Shown one piece after another: positions 8,553-17,315 of a stretch of DNA of 64,000 bases (the stretch's first letter is position 1; every line of letters begins with the position of its first letter). The notes under the pieces are model-generated. The model ran no database searches and was not told the DNA's origin. It was given only the letters and a program-made list of their open reading frames with translations. The translations under genes and the position numbers were made by a program. Source of the DNA: Stackebrandtia albiflava (lineage in GTDB: Bacteria; Actinomycetota; Actinomycetes; Mycobacteriales; Micromonosporaceae). The stretch spans positions 1,783,142 to 1,847,141 of the forward strand of contig NZ_VLLL01000005.1 in assembly GCF_007994225.1 (NCBI RefSeq), read 5' to 3'.

Positions 8553-9878
8553 TCAACCGGTGGCGGCGGGCGCCGTCTCGGGCGGGAGGCAGTCCATGAA
8601 GGACGACACGGAGAACACCGCGTTGCCCGCGCCGGGCGGGCCGTAGCCGGGCGGGCTGGTGAGCCCGTTGCGTTCCATGGTGGCCTGGTACGCCTCCAGC
8701 AGCCGAATGTGGTACTCCAGCGGCGCACCCTGCGGATTGGTCTTGCCCAGTGGCGTGGTCGGCTCCGGGCACCAGGTGGTGAACCGGGGGGTGATACCGC
8801 GGGACATGAAGTACTCCAGTCCCTCGGTCGTGGACTCGATCGCCTCGTTCACCGTCGTGAAGCCGAACGGTGCGGCCATCTCCACGCCCGCCACGAAGTT
8901 CGGGATGACGTTGCGGGGGCCGAACACCTCGGCGGACTCCAGGATGCGGCGGTGCCACTCCTCCCGGCCGACGTAGCGTTCCTTGCCGGGGCAGTACAGC
9001 TCGAACAGCCGCTTGTCCCAGACCTCGTAGTTGGGGTGGTAGATGCGGATCCCGTAGTCGTGGAAGCGTTGCACGTCCTCGCGGGGCAGCGCCTGTGCCA
9101 CGACCTTGCCGATCCAGCGTCCGGGGAACCGCTCCTCGATCGCCTTGGCGTACCGGCCGTAGAAGTCGGCCTCGCCCAGGCCGTCGACCTTGGAGGTGAC
9201 ACTGCCGCCGGTCAGCGTGTAGGCGCGGGAGGCGCCGAGGGTGTCGTGCCGGTCGATGATCTCCATCGCCTCCAGCACCTCCTCGACCGGCTTGACCCCC
9301 GTGTACGGGCGCCCGGCGGCCTTGTGCTGGCGCCAGTTGTGGTTGATGTCGCAGTACTGGCACTCCTCCTTGGCGCCGAAGTACTGGCAGACCCGGAACA
9401 CCGTCAGGTAGATCAGGTAACCCCACTGGATCGTCGGGGCCACCTCCATCACCGACTTGCCGTTGCCGAGGGTGTGACGGTAGTACTCCGGCATCGGGGG
9501 AAGCCCGACGTCGGCGATCGGCCGGCCGTCGAGGAACAGCCGCAGCGCCCCGTCCGCGTCGGCCTGCACCCGGTACGGCGAGTCCGGGTTGGTGCGCACC
9601 GACACCACGGTGCGGCGCAGGTCGTAGGGGCCGCCGGTGAGGACGACCTCCTCCGGCGGGCGACGCAGTGCGGCCGTCCCAAGTTCGGGAAGGGTGCGGT
9701 GGTCGAACGAGAAGATGAAGTACGACTTGGGTTTGACCTCGCCGTCCTCGTTGTCGGTCAACGCCGAGTCGTCGAAGGCCATGCCGCCTCGCAGCAGGTC
9801 CTCCTTGATGACGGCCTCCTTCGGCACGCCGGGGAACCGGGCCATCAGGTCCTCGATGAGATCCGTGCGGTTCTGCAT
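8553..9878 (-). CDS. Radical SAM protein with CX8CX2C cluster motif
   Basis: 441 residues; the start at ATG 9878 follows GGGAGG, and an upstream extension to 9911 lacks support. The cluster motif is C164-X8-C173-X2-C176, followed by D-I-N-H-N, instead of the canonical CX3CX2C. I recall a similar long spacing in the biotin-synthase-related MSMEG_0568 group, so it may be a distant member. After it come a TLTGGS segment (about residues 220-230, the usual GGE-like SAM site) and a TIM-barrel-like pattern ending with CPEPTTPLGK. The first 160 residues form an unusual extra domain. No C-terminal SPASM cysteine cluster. It converges with the deacylase gene and lies 190 nt beyond the PIG-L gene, separated by a hairpin. 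Substrate unknown. Confidence 0.75.
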   Translation of the reverse strand: MQNRTDLIEDLMARFPGVPKEAVIKEDLLRGGMAFDDSALTDNEDGEVKPKSYFIFSFDHRTLPELGTAALRRPPEEVVLTGGPYDLRRTVVSVRTNPDSPYRVQADADGALRLFLDGRPIADVGLPPMPEYYRHTLGNGKSVMEVAPTIQWGYLIYLTVFRVCQYFGAKEECQYCDINHNWRQHKAAGRPYTGVKPVEEVLEAMEIIDRHDTLGASRAYTLTGGSVTSKVDGLGEADFYGRYAKAIEERFPGRWIGKVVAQALPREDVQRFHDYGIRIYHPNYEVWDKRLFELYCPGKERYVGREEWHRRILESAEVFGPRNVIPNFVAGVEMAAPFGFTTVNEAIESTTEGLEYFMSRGITPRFTTWCPEPTTPLGKTNPQGAPLEYHIRLLEAYQATMERNGLTSPPGYGPPGAGNAVFSVSSFMDCLPPETAPAATG

Positions 9879-9999
9879 TCGTCCTCCCGGGTTCGGCCGA
9901 TTCCCTACCACTCCATCACATCACCCCGCGCGTCACGCCGCTGCCCGGCTGAACCCGTCGTGTCACCGGTCACCGCCGCCGGGCCGGTCGGGTGGGCCG

Positions 10000-10027
10000 G
10001 GGTGGGATCCGTGCCCGGATCCCACCC
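10000..10027 (-). terminator. Hairpin after the ABC/PIG-L operon
   Basis: Perfect 11-bp stem (10000-10010 with 10017-10027) and a 6-nt loop, 42 nt downstream of the PIG-L stop on the minus strand. It probably ends the operon before the radical SAM gene, although read-through is possible. No U-run. Confidence 0.7.
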
Positions 10028-10068
10028 GTTCGTCCGTTTCCGTCACGACCGGAAGCGCCGGGTGGCGC

Positions 10069-10758
10069 TCACAGGGTGTCGGTGACCGACGGGTTCGCCT
10101 TGCTCGCGAAGGCGCAGGCCCGCTGGACACCTGCCAGGCAACCCTTCGCCCGCATCAGCGAGGTGTAGTAGTCGATGTACATGAAACCGTAGGTCTCGCC
10201 CCGCGCGAACGCGTGCACCTGGATCGCGTCGTACCAGGCGTCGAAGGCCTCGTCCGGGATGGAGACGTACCGGTCGGGCCGGAAGTCGTCCTGGTCCTCC
10301 CAGTTCTCCGCGTACACGAAGGTGGAGACGCCGTGCCGGGGAAGCTCGTGGTCCATCGGCAGTCCCGCGTAGAACCTGGCCTGCTCGGCGATGATCGAGG
10401 CGTTGCGGTGATCGGAGTGGATCGACTCGTTCCAGTGCGCGATCACGACGTCCGGCTTGAGGTCGCGGATGATGTCGGCGACCCGCAGGTGCACCTCCAG
10501 CTCCGGCTGCAGGAAACCGTCGGAGTGCTCCAGGACGGTGAACTCCGCGCCGATCTTCTCGGCGAAGGTGCGCCCCTCGGAGATCTTCTGCTCCTTGTAC
10601 TCCTCCGGGGACAGCCGGGGGTGGCCCCGCTCGCCGGGGGTCAGCGCGAGCAGCGCGGTGCGGTGCCCGGCCATCGCGGCGGCGGTCAACACCGGCCCGG
10701 CGGTCAGGTCCATGTCACCGATGTGGGCGCCGATGGCGAGATAGGTCTTCTTGGACAC
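10069..10758 (-). CDS. PIG-L (LmbE) family protein with altered AHxxD motif
   Basis: 229 residues; GTG start with GAGGTAA upstream, 8 nt after the second permease. PIG-L proteins are zinc N-deacetylases acting on GlcNAc-type substrates (MshB, PIG-L). Here the zinc motif reads A-H12-I-G-D15-M-D instead of A-H-P-D-D-E, so the two zinc ligands at the N-terminus remain but the position of the general-base Asp is Gly. The third ligand is probably H117 in HSDHRN. Other members with A-H-x-G-D exist to my memory, often next to sugar ABC importers. It may be a deacetylase with a different base, or a hydrolase for another bond. Context: last gene of the GNAT-ABC operon, so it probably acts on the imported sugar. 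Confidence 0.8.
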   Translation of the reverse strand: MSKKTYLAIGAHIGDMDLTAGPVLTAAAMAGHRTALLALTPGERGHPRLSPEEYKEQKISEGRTFAEKIGAEFTVLEHSDGFLQPELEVHLRVADIIRDLKPDVVIAHWNESIHSDHRNASIIAEQARFYAGLPMDHELPRHGVSTFVYAENWEDQDDFRPDRYVSIPDEAFDAWYDAIQVHAFARGETYGFMYIDYYTSLMRAKGCLAGVQRACAFASKANPSVTDTL

Positions 10759-10766
10759 GGATTACC

Positions 10767-11639
10767 TCATTTCAGTCCGCTGAGCATCATGCCGCGGATG
10801 TAGTACTTCTGAAGCAACAGGAAGACGAGCAGCACCGGCAGGGTGCTGATCACGAGACCGGCCATGACGATCGGCTGGGTCAGGTTGGGATCCAGGTAGC
10901 TCTGCAGCAGTTGGATGCCCACCGGCAGGGTCATCAGGTCGGGGTTGACGGTGGAGACCAGCAGCGTCCAGATGTACTCGTTCCAGACGTTCACGAAGGT
11001 CAACAGCCCCAGGGTGATCAGCGCGGCCTTGGTCTGCGGCACCACGATGCTCCACCAGATCCGCAGCTCGCCCGCGCCGTCGATGCGGGCCGCCTCCAGG
11101 ATCTCGTCGGGGATCGCCACCACGAACTGCCGCATCAGGAACACACCGAATCCCGACACCAGGAACGGCATGAACAGCGCCGCGTACGTGGTGAGAAGGC
11201 CACCGTAACCGCCGGCGCCGAACAGGTCGTTGCCGCCGGCTCCCGGCCAGTTGGCCAGGATCAGGAAGTTCGGGATGAGGAACAGGAACGGCGGGAACAT
11301 CATGGTGGCCAGCACGAACCGGAACAGCACCGCCCGGCCGCGGAACCGCAGTTTGGCGAGGGCGTACCCGGCGAGGCTGGCCGTCAGCAGTGTCGAGAAC
11401 ACCGCGACGCCGGTCATGAGGATGCTGTTGGCGAACAGCCTCGGCATGTCCAGTTGGGAGAACGCCGCGCCGTAGTTGGCGAAGTCGAAATCCTCCGGCA
11501 GGAACCGGTACGGCAGCCGGCCGAACTCGCCCGGCCCCTTGAACGAGGTGAACACCATGTCGAGGAACGGCACCACCATGATGAGGGCACCGACGGCGAC
11601 CAGCAGATAAGAGAACCACGGGAACCTGCGGGGCTTCAC
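10767..11639 (-). CDS. Sugar ABC transporter permease, MalG type
   Basis: 290 residues. I start at GTG 11639 because it overlaps the stop of the first permease (GTGA) and has GGGAGAGGAG upstream. Six membrane helices are evident; the cytoplasmic EAA loop (EAARIDGAG near residue 205) contacts the ATPase. C-terminal sequence is typical of CUT1 inner-membrane permeases. The operon contains no ATPase, so as in many actinomycete CUT1 systems it probably uses a shared MsiK-type ATPase encoded elsewhere. Confidence 0.9.
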   Translation of the reverse strand: MKPRRFPWFSYLLVAVGALIMVVPFLDMVFTSFKGPGEFGRLPYRFLPEDFDFANYGAAFSQLDMPRLFANSILMTGVAVFSTLLTASLAGYALAKLRFRGRAVLFRFVLATMMFPPFLFLIPNFLILANWPGAGGNDLFGAGGYGGLLTTYAALFMPFLVSGFGVFLMRQFVVAIPDEILEAARIDGAGELRIWWSIVVPQTKAALITLGLLTFVNVWNEYIWTLLVSTVNPDLMTLPVGIQLLQSYLDPNLTQPIVMAGLVISTLPVLLVFLLLQKYYIRGMMLSGLK

Positions 11640-12595
11640 GACGTCTCCTCTCCCTTCCGGCGGAAGAACCACAGCTGCAGCAGCGTGATGACGAAGATGA
11701 CGGCGAACAGCACGAGCGCCATCGCGCTCGCCACGCCCCACGAGCCGAACCGGAACGCCTGCTGGTACATCTCGAACCCGGCGACGTTGGTGGCGTTGGC
11801 GGGACCGCCGCTGGTCATGACGATGATCAGCGCGAACGACTGCAACGCGCCGATGAACTGCGTGATCATCACGAACAGCAGGGTGGGCCGCAACAGCGGC
11901 AACGTGATGTGCCAGAACGCCGACCACGCGGTGGTGCCGTCGAGCTCACCGGCCTCGTAGTAGGTGTGCGGGATCGCCTTGAGGCCGGCGGTCAGGATGA
12001 GGATCGCCGAACCGATCGAGGCCCACGCCTGCACGACCACCACCGAGGGCAGCGCCGTGTCGGGGTCCGACAGGAACTGCACCGAGGAGATGCCCACCGC
12101 GTTGAGGAGCCCGTTGATCAGGCCGCCGCCGGGTTCGTACAGGTACTTCCAGATGTTGCCGACCGCCACGACGGTCGTCACGATCGGCAGGAAGTACAGG
12201 GTCCGCCAGAACCCCTCGAACCGCAGCCGGGTGATGGCGTGCGCGATCGCCACCGACGCCACAAGCGCCAGGGCGACCGCACCGAACGCGAACAGCAGCG
12301 TGTTGGTCAGGATCGGGGCGACGAACGACGAGCCCTCGCTCAGGATGGCCCCGAAGTTGTCCAGGCCGGTGAACTCGATGCGGGTCAGGTCGAAGCCGCC
12401 CCACACCGACAGGGACAGGCCGATCGCGAACAGCAGTGGCAGGACCAGGAAGATCCCGAAGAACAGCAGGGTGGGCGACAGGAAGAACCACGCCGCCCAC
12501 GCCTGCCGGCGCCGGGACTTCGCCAGCGAACCGCGCCGGGACCGCTTCGAGGCGGTGGGCGCGGTCGCCGGGGACGACCCGTTGAGCGTCGTCAT
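11636..12595 (-). CDS. Sugar ABC transporter permease, MalF type
   Basis: 319 residues from ATG 12595, 4 nt after the binding-protein stop, with GAGGGA upstream; a GTG at 12610 inside the previous gene is the alternative. A basic N-terminus precedes six membrane helices, and the EAA loop (EAGELDGTTAWSAFWHITLP near residue 215) is conserved. It pairs with the MalG-type permease to form the transmembrane pore of a CUT1 importer in the cytoplasmic membrane. Confidence 0.9.
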   Translation of the reverse strand: MTTLNGSSPATAPTASKRSRRGSLAKSRRRQAWAAWFFLSPTLLFFGIFLVLPLLFAIGLSLSVWGGFDLTRIEFTGLDNFGAILSEGSSFVAPILTNTLLFAFGAVALALVASVAIAHAITRLRFEGFWRTLYFLPIVTTVVAVGNIWKYLYEPGGGLINGLLNAVGISSVQFLSDPDTALPSVVVVQAWASIGSAILILTAGLKAIPHTYYEAGELDGTTAWSAFWHITLPLLRPTLLFVMITQFIGALQSFALIIVMTSGGPANATNVAGFEMYQQAFRFGSWGVASAMALVLFAVIFVITLLQLWFFRRKGEETS

Positions 12596-12599
12596 CGGG

Positions 12600-13889
12600 C
12601 TATCCCTCACTCAACGCCGCATCGGCCGCCGCCGCGGCGGCGGCCAGCGCCTCCTCGACCGTCTGTTGGCCGGTCCACACCGCCTCGATGCTGCCCTGGA
12701 GGGAACTCTTCATCTCCTGTCCGTTGCGGCCGTTGGGTTCGGGGGCCGCGTACTCCAGTGCCGCCACGAAGGGGTCGAAGTTGGGGTCGTCGATGGTGCC
12801 CGCCAGCGCCTCGCTGTCGGCCATCCGGCCGGGGATGGTGCCCAGTGAGAACTGGAAGCTGCCCATCCGGGTCGCGCCGTTGTCGCCCTTCTCACCGTTG
12901 AGCCACTTCAGGAACTCCCAGGCGTCGTCCTGGCGTTCGCTGCGGGAGTTGACGCCCGCGAAGTAGCCGTACGCCATCGAACCGGTGTCGCCCACCTCGG
13001 GGCCGGGGATCTCGGCGACTCCGATGTCCTCGTAGTCGTCGCCCATGGTCGTCTTGAGGCTGCCGATCCACCAGCCCGCGTTGATCGTCATGGCGGTGGT
13101 GCCGCTGGGGAAGGACTTCAGGACGTCGATCGCCGGGTCGGCGACGCCGTCGTCGATCATGCGCTTCTCCAGTTCCAATGCCGCGCGGCCCTCCGGGGAG
13201 TCGAAGGCGGTGGCGGTGCCGTCCTCGTTCATGTACCGGCCGCCCGCCGACTGGAGCAGCGAGACCCACGGGTGGACGACCGCGGAGTCCCAACCGCTGG
13301 TCAGGCCGAAGCCGGCGACCTCGATGTTCCCGGAGTCGTCACGCTTGGTGGTGGCCGCGGCGATCTCCTCCAGTTCCTCCCAGCTGCTGGGCGGGGCGTC
13401 GTATCCGGCTTCGGCGAGCAGGCGCTTGTTGTAGTAGAGGCCGTAGGTCTGCACCTCGGTCGGGTAGCCGACGATCCGGTCGTCGACGGTCACGGATCCG
13501 ACCGCCGCCGGTGAGTAGTTGTCACGCACGTCCTGGGCGACGTCCTCCGGGACCTCCGCGAGTACGTTGGCCTCAGCGAGCTGTCCACCCCACAGGCTGT
13601 AGGCGTGGACGATGTCGGGCGCCTCGCCGCCGGTCTGCCGGACGGTGATCGTCTGGAGCAGTTCGTCGAACGACACTGCCTGGGTCTCGACCTGGAGGTC
13701 GGGATTCGCCGCGTTCCACTCGTCGACCATCTCCTGCAACCCCGACTTCAACGGGTCGTTGGCGTAGTGCGTGAGGATGGTGAGGGTGTCGCGGGCGCCG
13801 CCCTCGTAGTTGCTCGTGGTGCATGCCGAGGCGCCGAGCAGCAGCACTGCCGCCGTCGCCACGACTCGCGCGGTGGCGCGGGTCTTCAT
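12600..13889 (-). CDS. Sugar-binding lipoprotein of ABC importer
   Basis: 429 residues. The signal peptide ends in the lipobox LGASAC (Cys at residue 23), so the protein is anchored outside the membrane. The mature part has the family-1 extracellular solute-binding fold (WNAANPDLQVE near residue 58, YYNKRLLAEAG near 150, WEFLKWLNG near 325). It shares four bases with the GNAT stop upstream and is followed by two permeases. The ligand cannot be read from sequence; the shared operator with the NamZ-RpiR operon suggests a cell-wall amino sugar or muropeptide sugar. Confidence 0.9.
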   Translation of the reverse strand: MKTRATARVVATAAVLLLGASACTTSNYEGGARDTLTILTHYANDPLKSGLQEMVDEWNAANPDLQVETQAVSFDELLQTITVRQTGGEAPDIVHAYSLWGGQLAEANVLAEVPEDVAQDVRDNYSPAAVGSVTVDDRIVGYPTEVQTYGLYYNKRLLAEAGYDAPPSSWEELEEIAAATTKRDDSGNIEVAGFGLTSGWDSAVVHPWVSLLQSAGGRYMNEDGTATAFDSPEGRAALELEKRMIDDGVADPAIDVLKSFPSGTTAMTINAGWWIGSLKTTMGDDYEDIGVAEIPGPEVGDTGSMAYGYFAGVNSRSERQDDAWEFLKWLNGEKGDNGATRMGSFQFSLGTIPGRMADSEALAGTIDDPNFDPFVAALEYAAPEPNGRNGQEMKSSLQGSIEAVWTGQQTVEEALAAAAAAADAALSEG

Positions 13890-14857
13890 GACTGGTCCTT
13901 TCGGGGGTGGAGGGGGGCGCGCATGACGTCGAAGGTGCGGGTGATGGTGAAGCCGGTCTTGAGGTAGAGGTGACCGGCGGGCGACTCCCTACCGGTCCAC
14001 AGGAACCAGGCGTTGTGGGCGCCCAGTGCCCGCATGCGTTCGAGGCAGAGGTGCAGCAGGACCTCGCCCAGTCCGAGGCCCCGGCGGTCGGCGAGCACGC
14101 CGAACGGGCCGAAGCGGTCGATGACGGACTCGTAACCGGCGCACATGCCCCATCCGATGACGCGTCCGCCGGGGGCGCGGGCCACCACGATGCGGTTCAG
14201 CGGGATGCCCGCGACCGCGGCCTCGCGGATGGCGCGCGCCCAGTCCGGGTTGAACTCCTCGTGGGCCAGGCGGATCAGCGGCACCAGTTCGTCGGCGTCG
14301 GGTGTGCCGAAGGTGTAGCCGTCGGCGGTGAGGGCGGCGATCCGGTCGCGCACCTTCTCGGGGATCGTGTGGCCGACCAGGTTCATGTCCATGGCGGAGG
14401 CGCGGTAGAGCGTGCGGAAGCCGCGGCTCTCCAGCAGGCCGGCGGCCTCGGGGTGGCGCTCTCGGTCGATGCCGGGCTGGATGTAGTTGGGCGTGTACGA
14501 GGAGAAGTCGGCCTGTCGGCGGCCGTGGCCGCGCAGCCAGTCGAGGGCCTCGTCGAGGAGGCGTCCGCCGATGCCGCGTCGGCGGTGCGCCGGGGTCGTG
14601 AACAGGAACGGGATCCAACCCTGCTCGGGTTCGAGGTCGTCGGCGGTCATGGCGACGGTGCGTCGTACCGCGTAGACGGCTCCCACGATCTCGTCGCCGT
14701 CGTGTGCGATCCGGAGACCCTCGGGGTCGAAGTTGGGGTCCAGGAGGACGAGCCTGCGGAACCGTTCCTCGGTGATGGGATCGCCTGGAACGCTCTCGTT
14801 CCACGCGGTGACCAGTCGATGACCCATGCCGACGTCGAAGCCGGTCGTGACAACCAT
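13886..14857 (-). CDS. Tandem-GNAT N-acetyltransferase
   Basis: 323 residues from ATG 14857, with AGGAG 10 nt upstream. Two GNAT folds are arranged in tandem: the first has the acetyl-CoA loop RRRGIGGRLLDEAL near residue 90, the second R-R-G-L-G-L-G-E-V-L-L near residue 265, so both could bind acyl-CoA. It transfers an acyl group to an amine; the substrate is unknown. It is the first gene of the operon that encodes a sugar importer and a PIG-L protein, so N-acetylation of an imported amino sugar, opposed or preceded by a deacetylation step, is plausible. Tandem GNAT plus PIG-L recalls mycothiol enzymes MshD/MshB, but the context is transport. Confidence 0.8.
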   Translation of the reverse strand: MVVTTGFDVGMGHRLVTAWNESVPGDPITEERFRRLVLLDPNFDPEGLRIAHDGDEIVGAVYAVRRTVAMTADDLEPEQGWIPFLFTTPAHRRRGIGGRLLDEALDWLRGHGRRQADFSSYTPNYIQPGIDRERHPEAAGLLESRGFRTLYRASAMDMNLVGHTIPEKVRDRIAALTADGYTFGTPDADELVPLIRLAHEEFNPDWARAIREAAVAGIPLNRIVVARAPGGRVIGWGMCAGYESVIDRFGPFGVLADRRGLGLGEVLLHLCLERMRALGAHNAWFLWTGRESPAGHLYLKTGFTITRTFDVMRAPLHPRKDQS

Positions 14858-14888
14858 GGCGGAAAACTCCTGAAGGTGCCGATATTGA

Positions 14889-14923
14889 GTTGGAAAACTA
14901 CCAACCTGACGCGGAAACGTCAA
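14889..14923 (-). promoter_or_regulatory. Promoter with 17-bp dyad before the GNAT-ABC operon
   Basis: On the minus strand, TTGACG (14923-14918), a 17-bp spacer and TAGTTT (14900-14895) form a good vegetative promoter. The dyad GTTGGAAAACTACCAAC (14889-14905) covers the -10 element. It matches the dyad before namZ at 12 of 17 positions with the same promoter layout, so it is the likely operator of the RpiR regulator encoded next door. Confidence 0.7.
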
Positions 14924-15082
14924 TGATTGTCTTAACAAGTGGATCTCCCGATGACGGGACCCCTCCGAGGCTCCACTTCGCGCAGGCACGGATACCCGAC
15001 CACACTGGATATGCAGCTCTTTCCGGCGGCACGCGGTGGCCGTCGGGCGCGAAGGACGGGACTCTCGGCCACGCGGCAGCGC

Positions 15083-15112
15083 GCCGTGCCCGTGACGACT
15101 CACGGGCACGGC
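15083..15112 (-). terminator. Hairpin after the RpiR gene
   Basis: Perfect 13-bp stem (15083-15095 with 15100-15112), 4-nt loop, 49 nt past the RpiR stop. It separates the namZ-RpiR transcript from the GNAT operon, which therefore depends on its own promoter. Confidence 0.7.
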
Positions 15113-15160
15113 ATCACCCTCGGTGGTAATTCACCAACGCGACGGCGGAGGAACCCGGGG

Positions 15161-16066
15161 TCACTGCCGCCGGGTGGAGTCCTCCGGGTGCACGACCTGG
15201 TGGGTACGGGTCAGCGCCTGCAACGTGGCGTCGTAGGACCGTTGCGCCATACCGAGGAAGACACAGTCCACGACGGCCAGTTGCGCGAGGCGGCTCGCCA
15301 TCGCGCCCGAGCGGAACCGGGTCTCGCGCACCTGCGTGGTGATCACCAGGTCCGCGTGACGGGTCAGCGGCGAGCGCGGATAGTTCACTATGGCCACCGT
15401 CGTGGCCCCGTGGTCGCGCGCGACCCGCAGGTACGCGACCACTTCGGAGGTCTCACCGGTGTGCGACAGTCCCACCGCCACGTCCTCGGCCGACAGCAAC
15501 GCCGCGGTACCGAGCGCCAGGTGTGAGTCGGCGATCGCCAGCGCGATCCGGTCGACCCGCAGCAGCTTGTGTTGTAGGTCCTGAGCCGCGAAGGCACTGG
15601 CGCCCATACCGAACAGGCTTATCCGCCGCGCCGCCGACAGGGCCGTGATCACCCGGTCGAGCTGCCCGATGTCCAGGTGTTCCATCGTCTCCTGGATCGC
15701 CCGCACGTCGGCGAACGCGACCTTCCGCACCAGCTCCTGCAGGGTGTCGTCCCGGTCGATGTCGGTCCCGGGCGTCAGGCCGCCGTCCGCGCGGGCCTGG
15801 TCGGCACCGAGCTCGGTGGCCACCGCGAGCCGTAGTTCGGCGTAGCCCCGGAATCCGGCGCGACGGCAGAACCTCACGACGGTGGTCTCCGACGTGCTGC
15901 ACCGTTGGGCGAGTTCGGTGATGGTCGTGGACACCACCAGACGGGGCTCGGCGGTGATCGCGTCCGCGACGCGACGCTCGGCCGGCGCCAACGTCGGTGC
16001 GAGGCCGCGAATGTGCTGGACGACCGACGACCGCTGTCGCGCCGGATTGCCGAAGTCGCCGGTCAT
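15161..16066 (-). CDS. RpiR/MurR-type transcriptional regulator (HTH + SIS)
   Basis: 301 residues from ATG 16066; GTG 16090, which overlaps the NamZ stop as GTGA, is an equally possible start. The N-terminal HTH_6 domain (about residues 15-90) has the typical recognition helix region STSETTVVRFCRRAGFRGYAELR. The C-terminal SIS phosphosugar-binding domain (about residues 125-270) has GMGASAFAAQDLQ and GLSHTGETSEVV. Members such as MurR sense MurNAc-6-phosphate. Being co-transcribed with namZ, and with matching dyads before both operons, it is the likely local regulator, responding to a phosphorylated amino sugar. Confidence 0.9.
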   Translation of the reverse strand: MTGDFGNPARQRSSVVQHIRGLAPTLAPAERRVADAITAEPRLVVSTTITELAQRCSTSETTVVRFCRRAGFRGYAELRLAVATELGADQARADGGLTPGTDIDRDDTLQELVRKVAFADVRAIQETMEHLDIGQLDRVITALSAARRISLFGMGASAFAAQDLQHKLLRVDRIALAIADSHLALGTAALLSAEDVAVGLSHTGETSEVVAYLRVARDHGATTVAIVNYPRSPLTRHADLVITTQVRETRFRSGAMASRLAQLAVVDCVFLGMAQRSYDATLQALTRTHQVVHPEDSTRRQ

Positions 16067-16086
16067 GTCAACCGCGTTCACGAGTG

Positions 16087-17286
16087 TCACTCGTACATGA
16101 GAACATCCGCGCCCGCCCAGTCGCGCGGGTGCCCGATGTCCACCGAATCCAGCAGGGCCACCGGATCCCCGCCGGAGTCCAATGTCGCCCGCAGATTCTC
16201 GGATCCCCACAGCAGGTCGACGGCGGGTCGCCCGCTGGAGTGTTCCTCACCGCTGTGCTTCGGCCGCCAGCCGAAGCCGTCGGGGTACAGGTCGCGAAGT
16301 TCCCGCAGCATAGTCAAGGCGGTGCGGACCGGCTGGAAGACAGCCCGGTCGGTCAGGTGCAGTTGCACCCCCCGAACCGCGGTGCCGGCGTGCTTGTGGA
16401 ACGTGGGCGCGAACGAGACGTCACGGAACCGCACGCCCGGAAGGCCCAGCGAGTTCAGCCGTACCGCCCAGCGGCCGTCGACGTAGGGCGCGCCGATCAG
16501 TTCGAACGGCCGGGTGGTGCCCCGGCCCTCCGACAGGTTCGTCCCCTCGAACAGACCGGTCCCCGGATACACGACCGCACTGTCCAGTGTGGGCATGTTG
16601 ACGGAGGGCATCACCCAGGGCTGGCCGGTCAGGTCGGCCATGTCGCCGCGCCGCCAGCCCGTCGCGGCCACGACCGACAGGTCCGCGGAACGCCCGGCCA
16701 CCGCCGGGATCTCGGTGTCGTTGAGGTGTCGGGCCAGTTCCCCCACCGTGAGTCCGTGCCGGATCGGAATCGCGGTGCGCCCGACGAAGCTCGACACGGC
16801 CGGGTCCAGCAGCGGTCCCTCCGCCACCGTGCCGCCGATCGGATTGGGCCGGTCGAGGACGACGAACCGGGTACCGGTGCGCGCGGCGCTCGCCAGCAGG
16901 TCGAACATCGTCCAGATGTAGGTGTAGAACCGGGTGCCGATGTCCTGCAGGTCGTACAACAGCACCTCGACGTCGGCGGAGCGCACCAGGTCGTCGAGCC
17001 GGTCGCCCTCGTGCCGGTAGGTGTCGTAGAGCGGCAGGCCCGTGTCGGGGTCGGCGGTGTCGGGCTCGCTCTCACCGGCCTGCGTGGTGCCGCGCAGCCC
17101 GTGTTCGGGCCCGAAGAGCGCCACCAGCGGCACCCCCGCCTCCCGTAGCGCGGTGACCGAGGTGCGCAGGTCCCTCACCACGCCGGTGTAGTTGGTGATC
17201 ATCCCGATCCGGTCTCCGGCGACCAGGCCGGGATCGGCGCACAACCGCTCGACTCCGGTGGAAACGACTTGTCGCGGCTGGCTCAC
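16087..17286 (-). CDS. namZ: NamZ-type exo-beta-N-acetylmuramidase (DUF1343)
   Basis: 399 residues from GTG 17286, with AAGGAG five nt upstream. Family hallmarks: FGPEHGLRG near residue 77, YDLQDIGTRFYTYIWTM near 120, RPNPIGG near 158, and NMPTLDSAVVYPGTGLFEGTNLSEGRGT near 240-267 (quoted in parts: NMPTLDS, YPGTGLFEG, NLSEGRGTTRPFE). NamZ proteins release terminal N-acetylmuramic acid from peptidoglycan fragments. No signal peptide is visible, so it may act inside the cell on imported fragments, unlike exported homologues. It shares its transcript with an RpiR/MurR-like regulator. No MurNAc kinase or MurQ etherase lies nearby. Confidence 0.88.
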   Translation of the reverse strand: MSQPRQVVSTGVERLCADPGLVAGDRIGMITNYTGVVRDLRTSVTALREAGVPLVALFGPEHGLRGTTQAGESEPDTADPDTGLPLYDTYRHEGDRLDDLVRSADVEVLLYDLQDIGTRFYTYIWTMFDLLASAARTGTRFVVLDRPNPIGGTVAEGPLLDPAVSSFVGRTAIPIRHGLTVGELARHLNDTEIPAVAGRSADLSVVAATGWRRGDMADLTGQPWVMPSVNMPTLDSAVVYPGTGLFEGTNLSEGRGTTRPFELIGAPYVDGRWAVRLNSLGLPGVRFRDVSFAPTFHKHAGTAVRGVQLHLTDRAVFQPVRTALTMLRELRDLYPDGFGWRPKHSGEEHSSGRPAVDLLWGSENLRATLDSGGDPVALLDSVDIGHPRDWAGADVLMYE

Positions 17287-17315
17287 GGAATCTCCTTCGT
17301 AGGACACGACAGATG

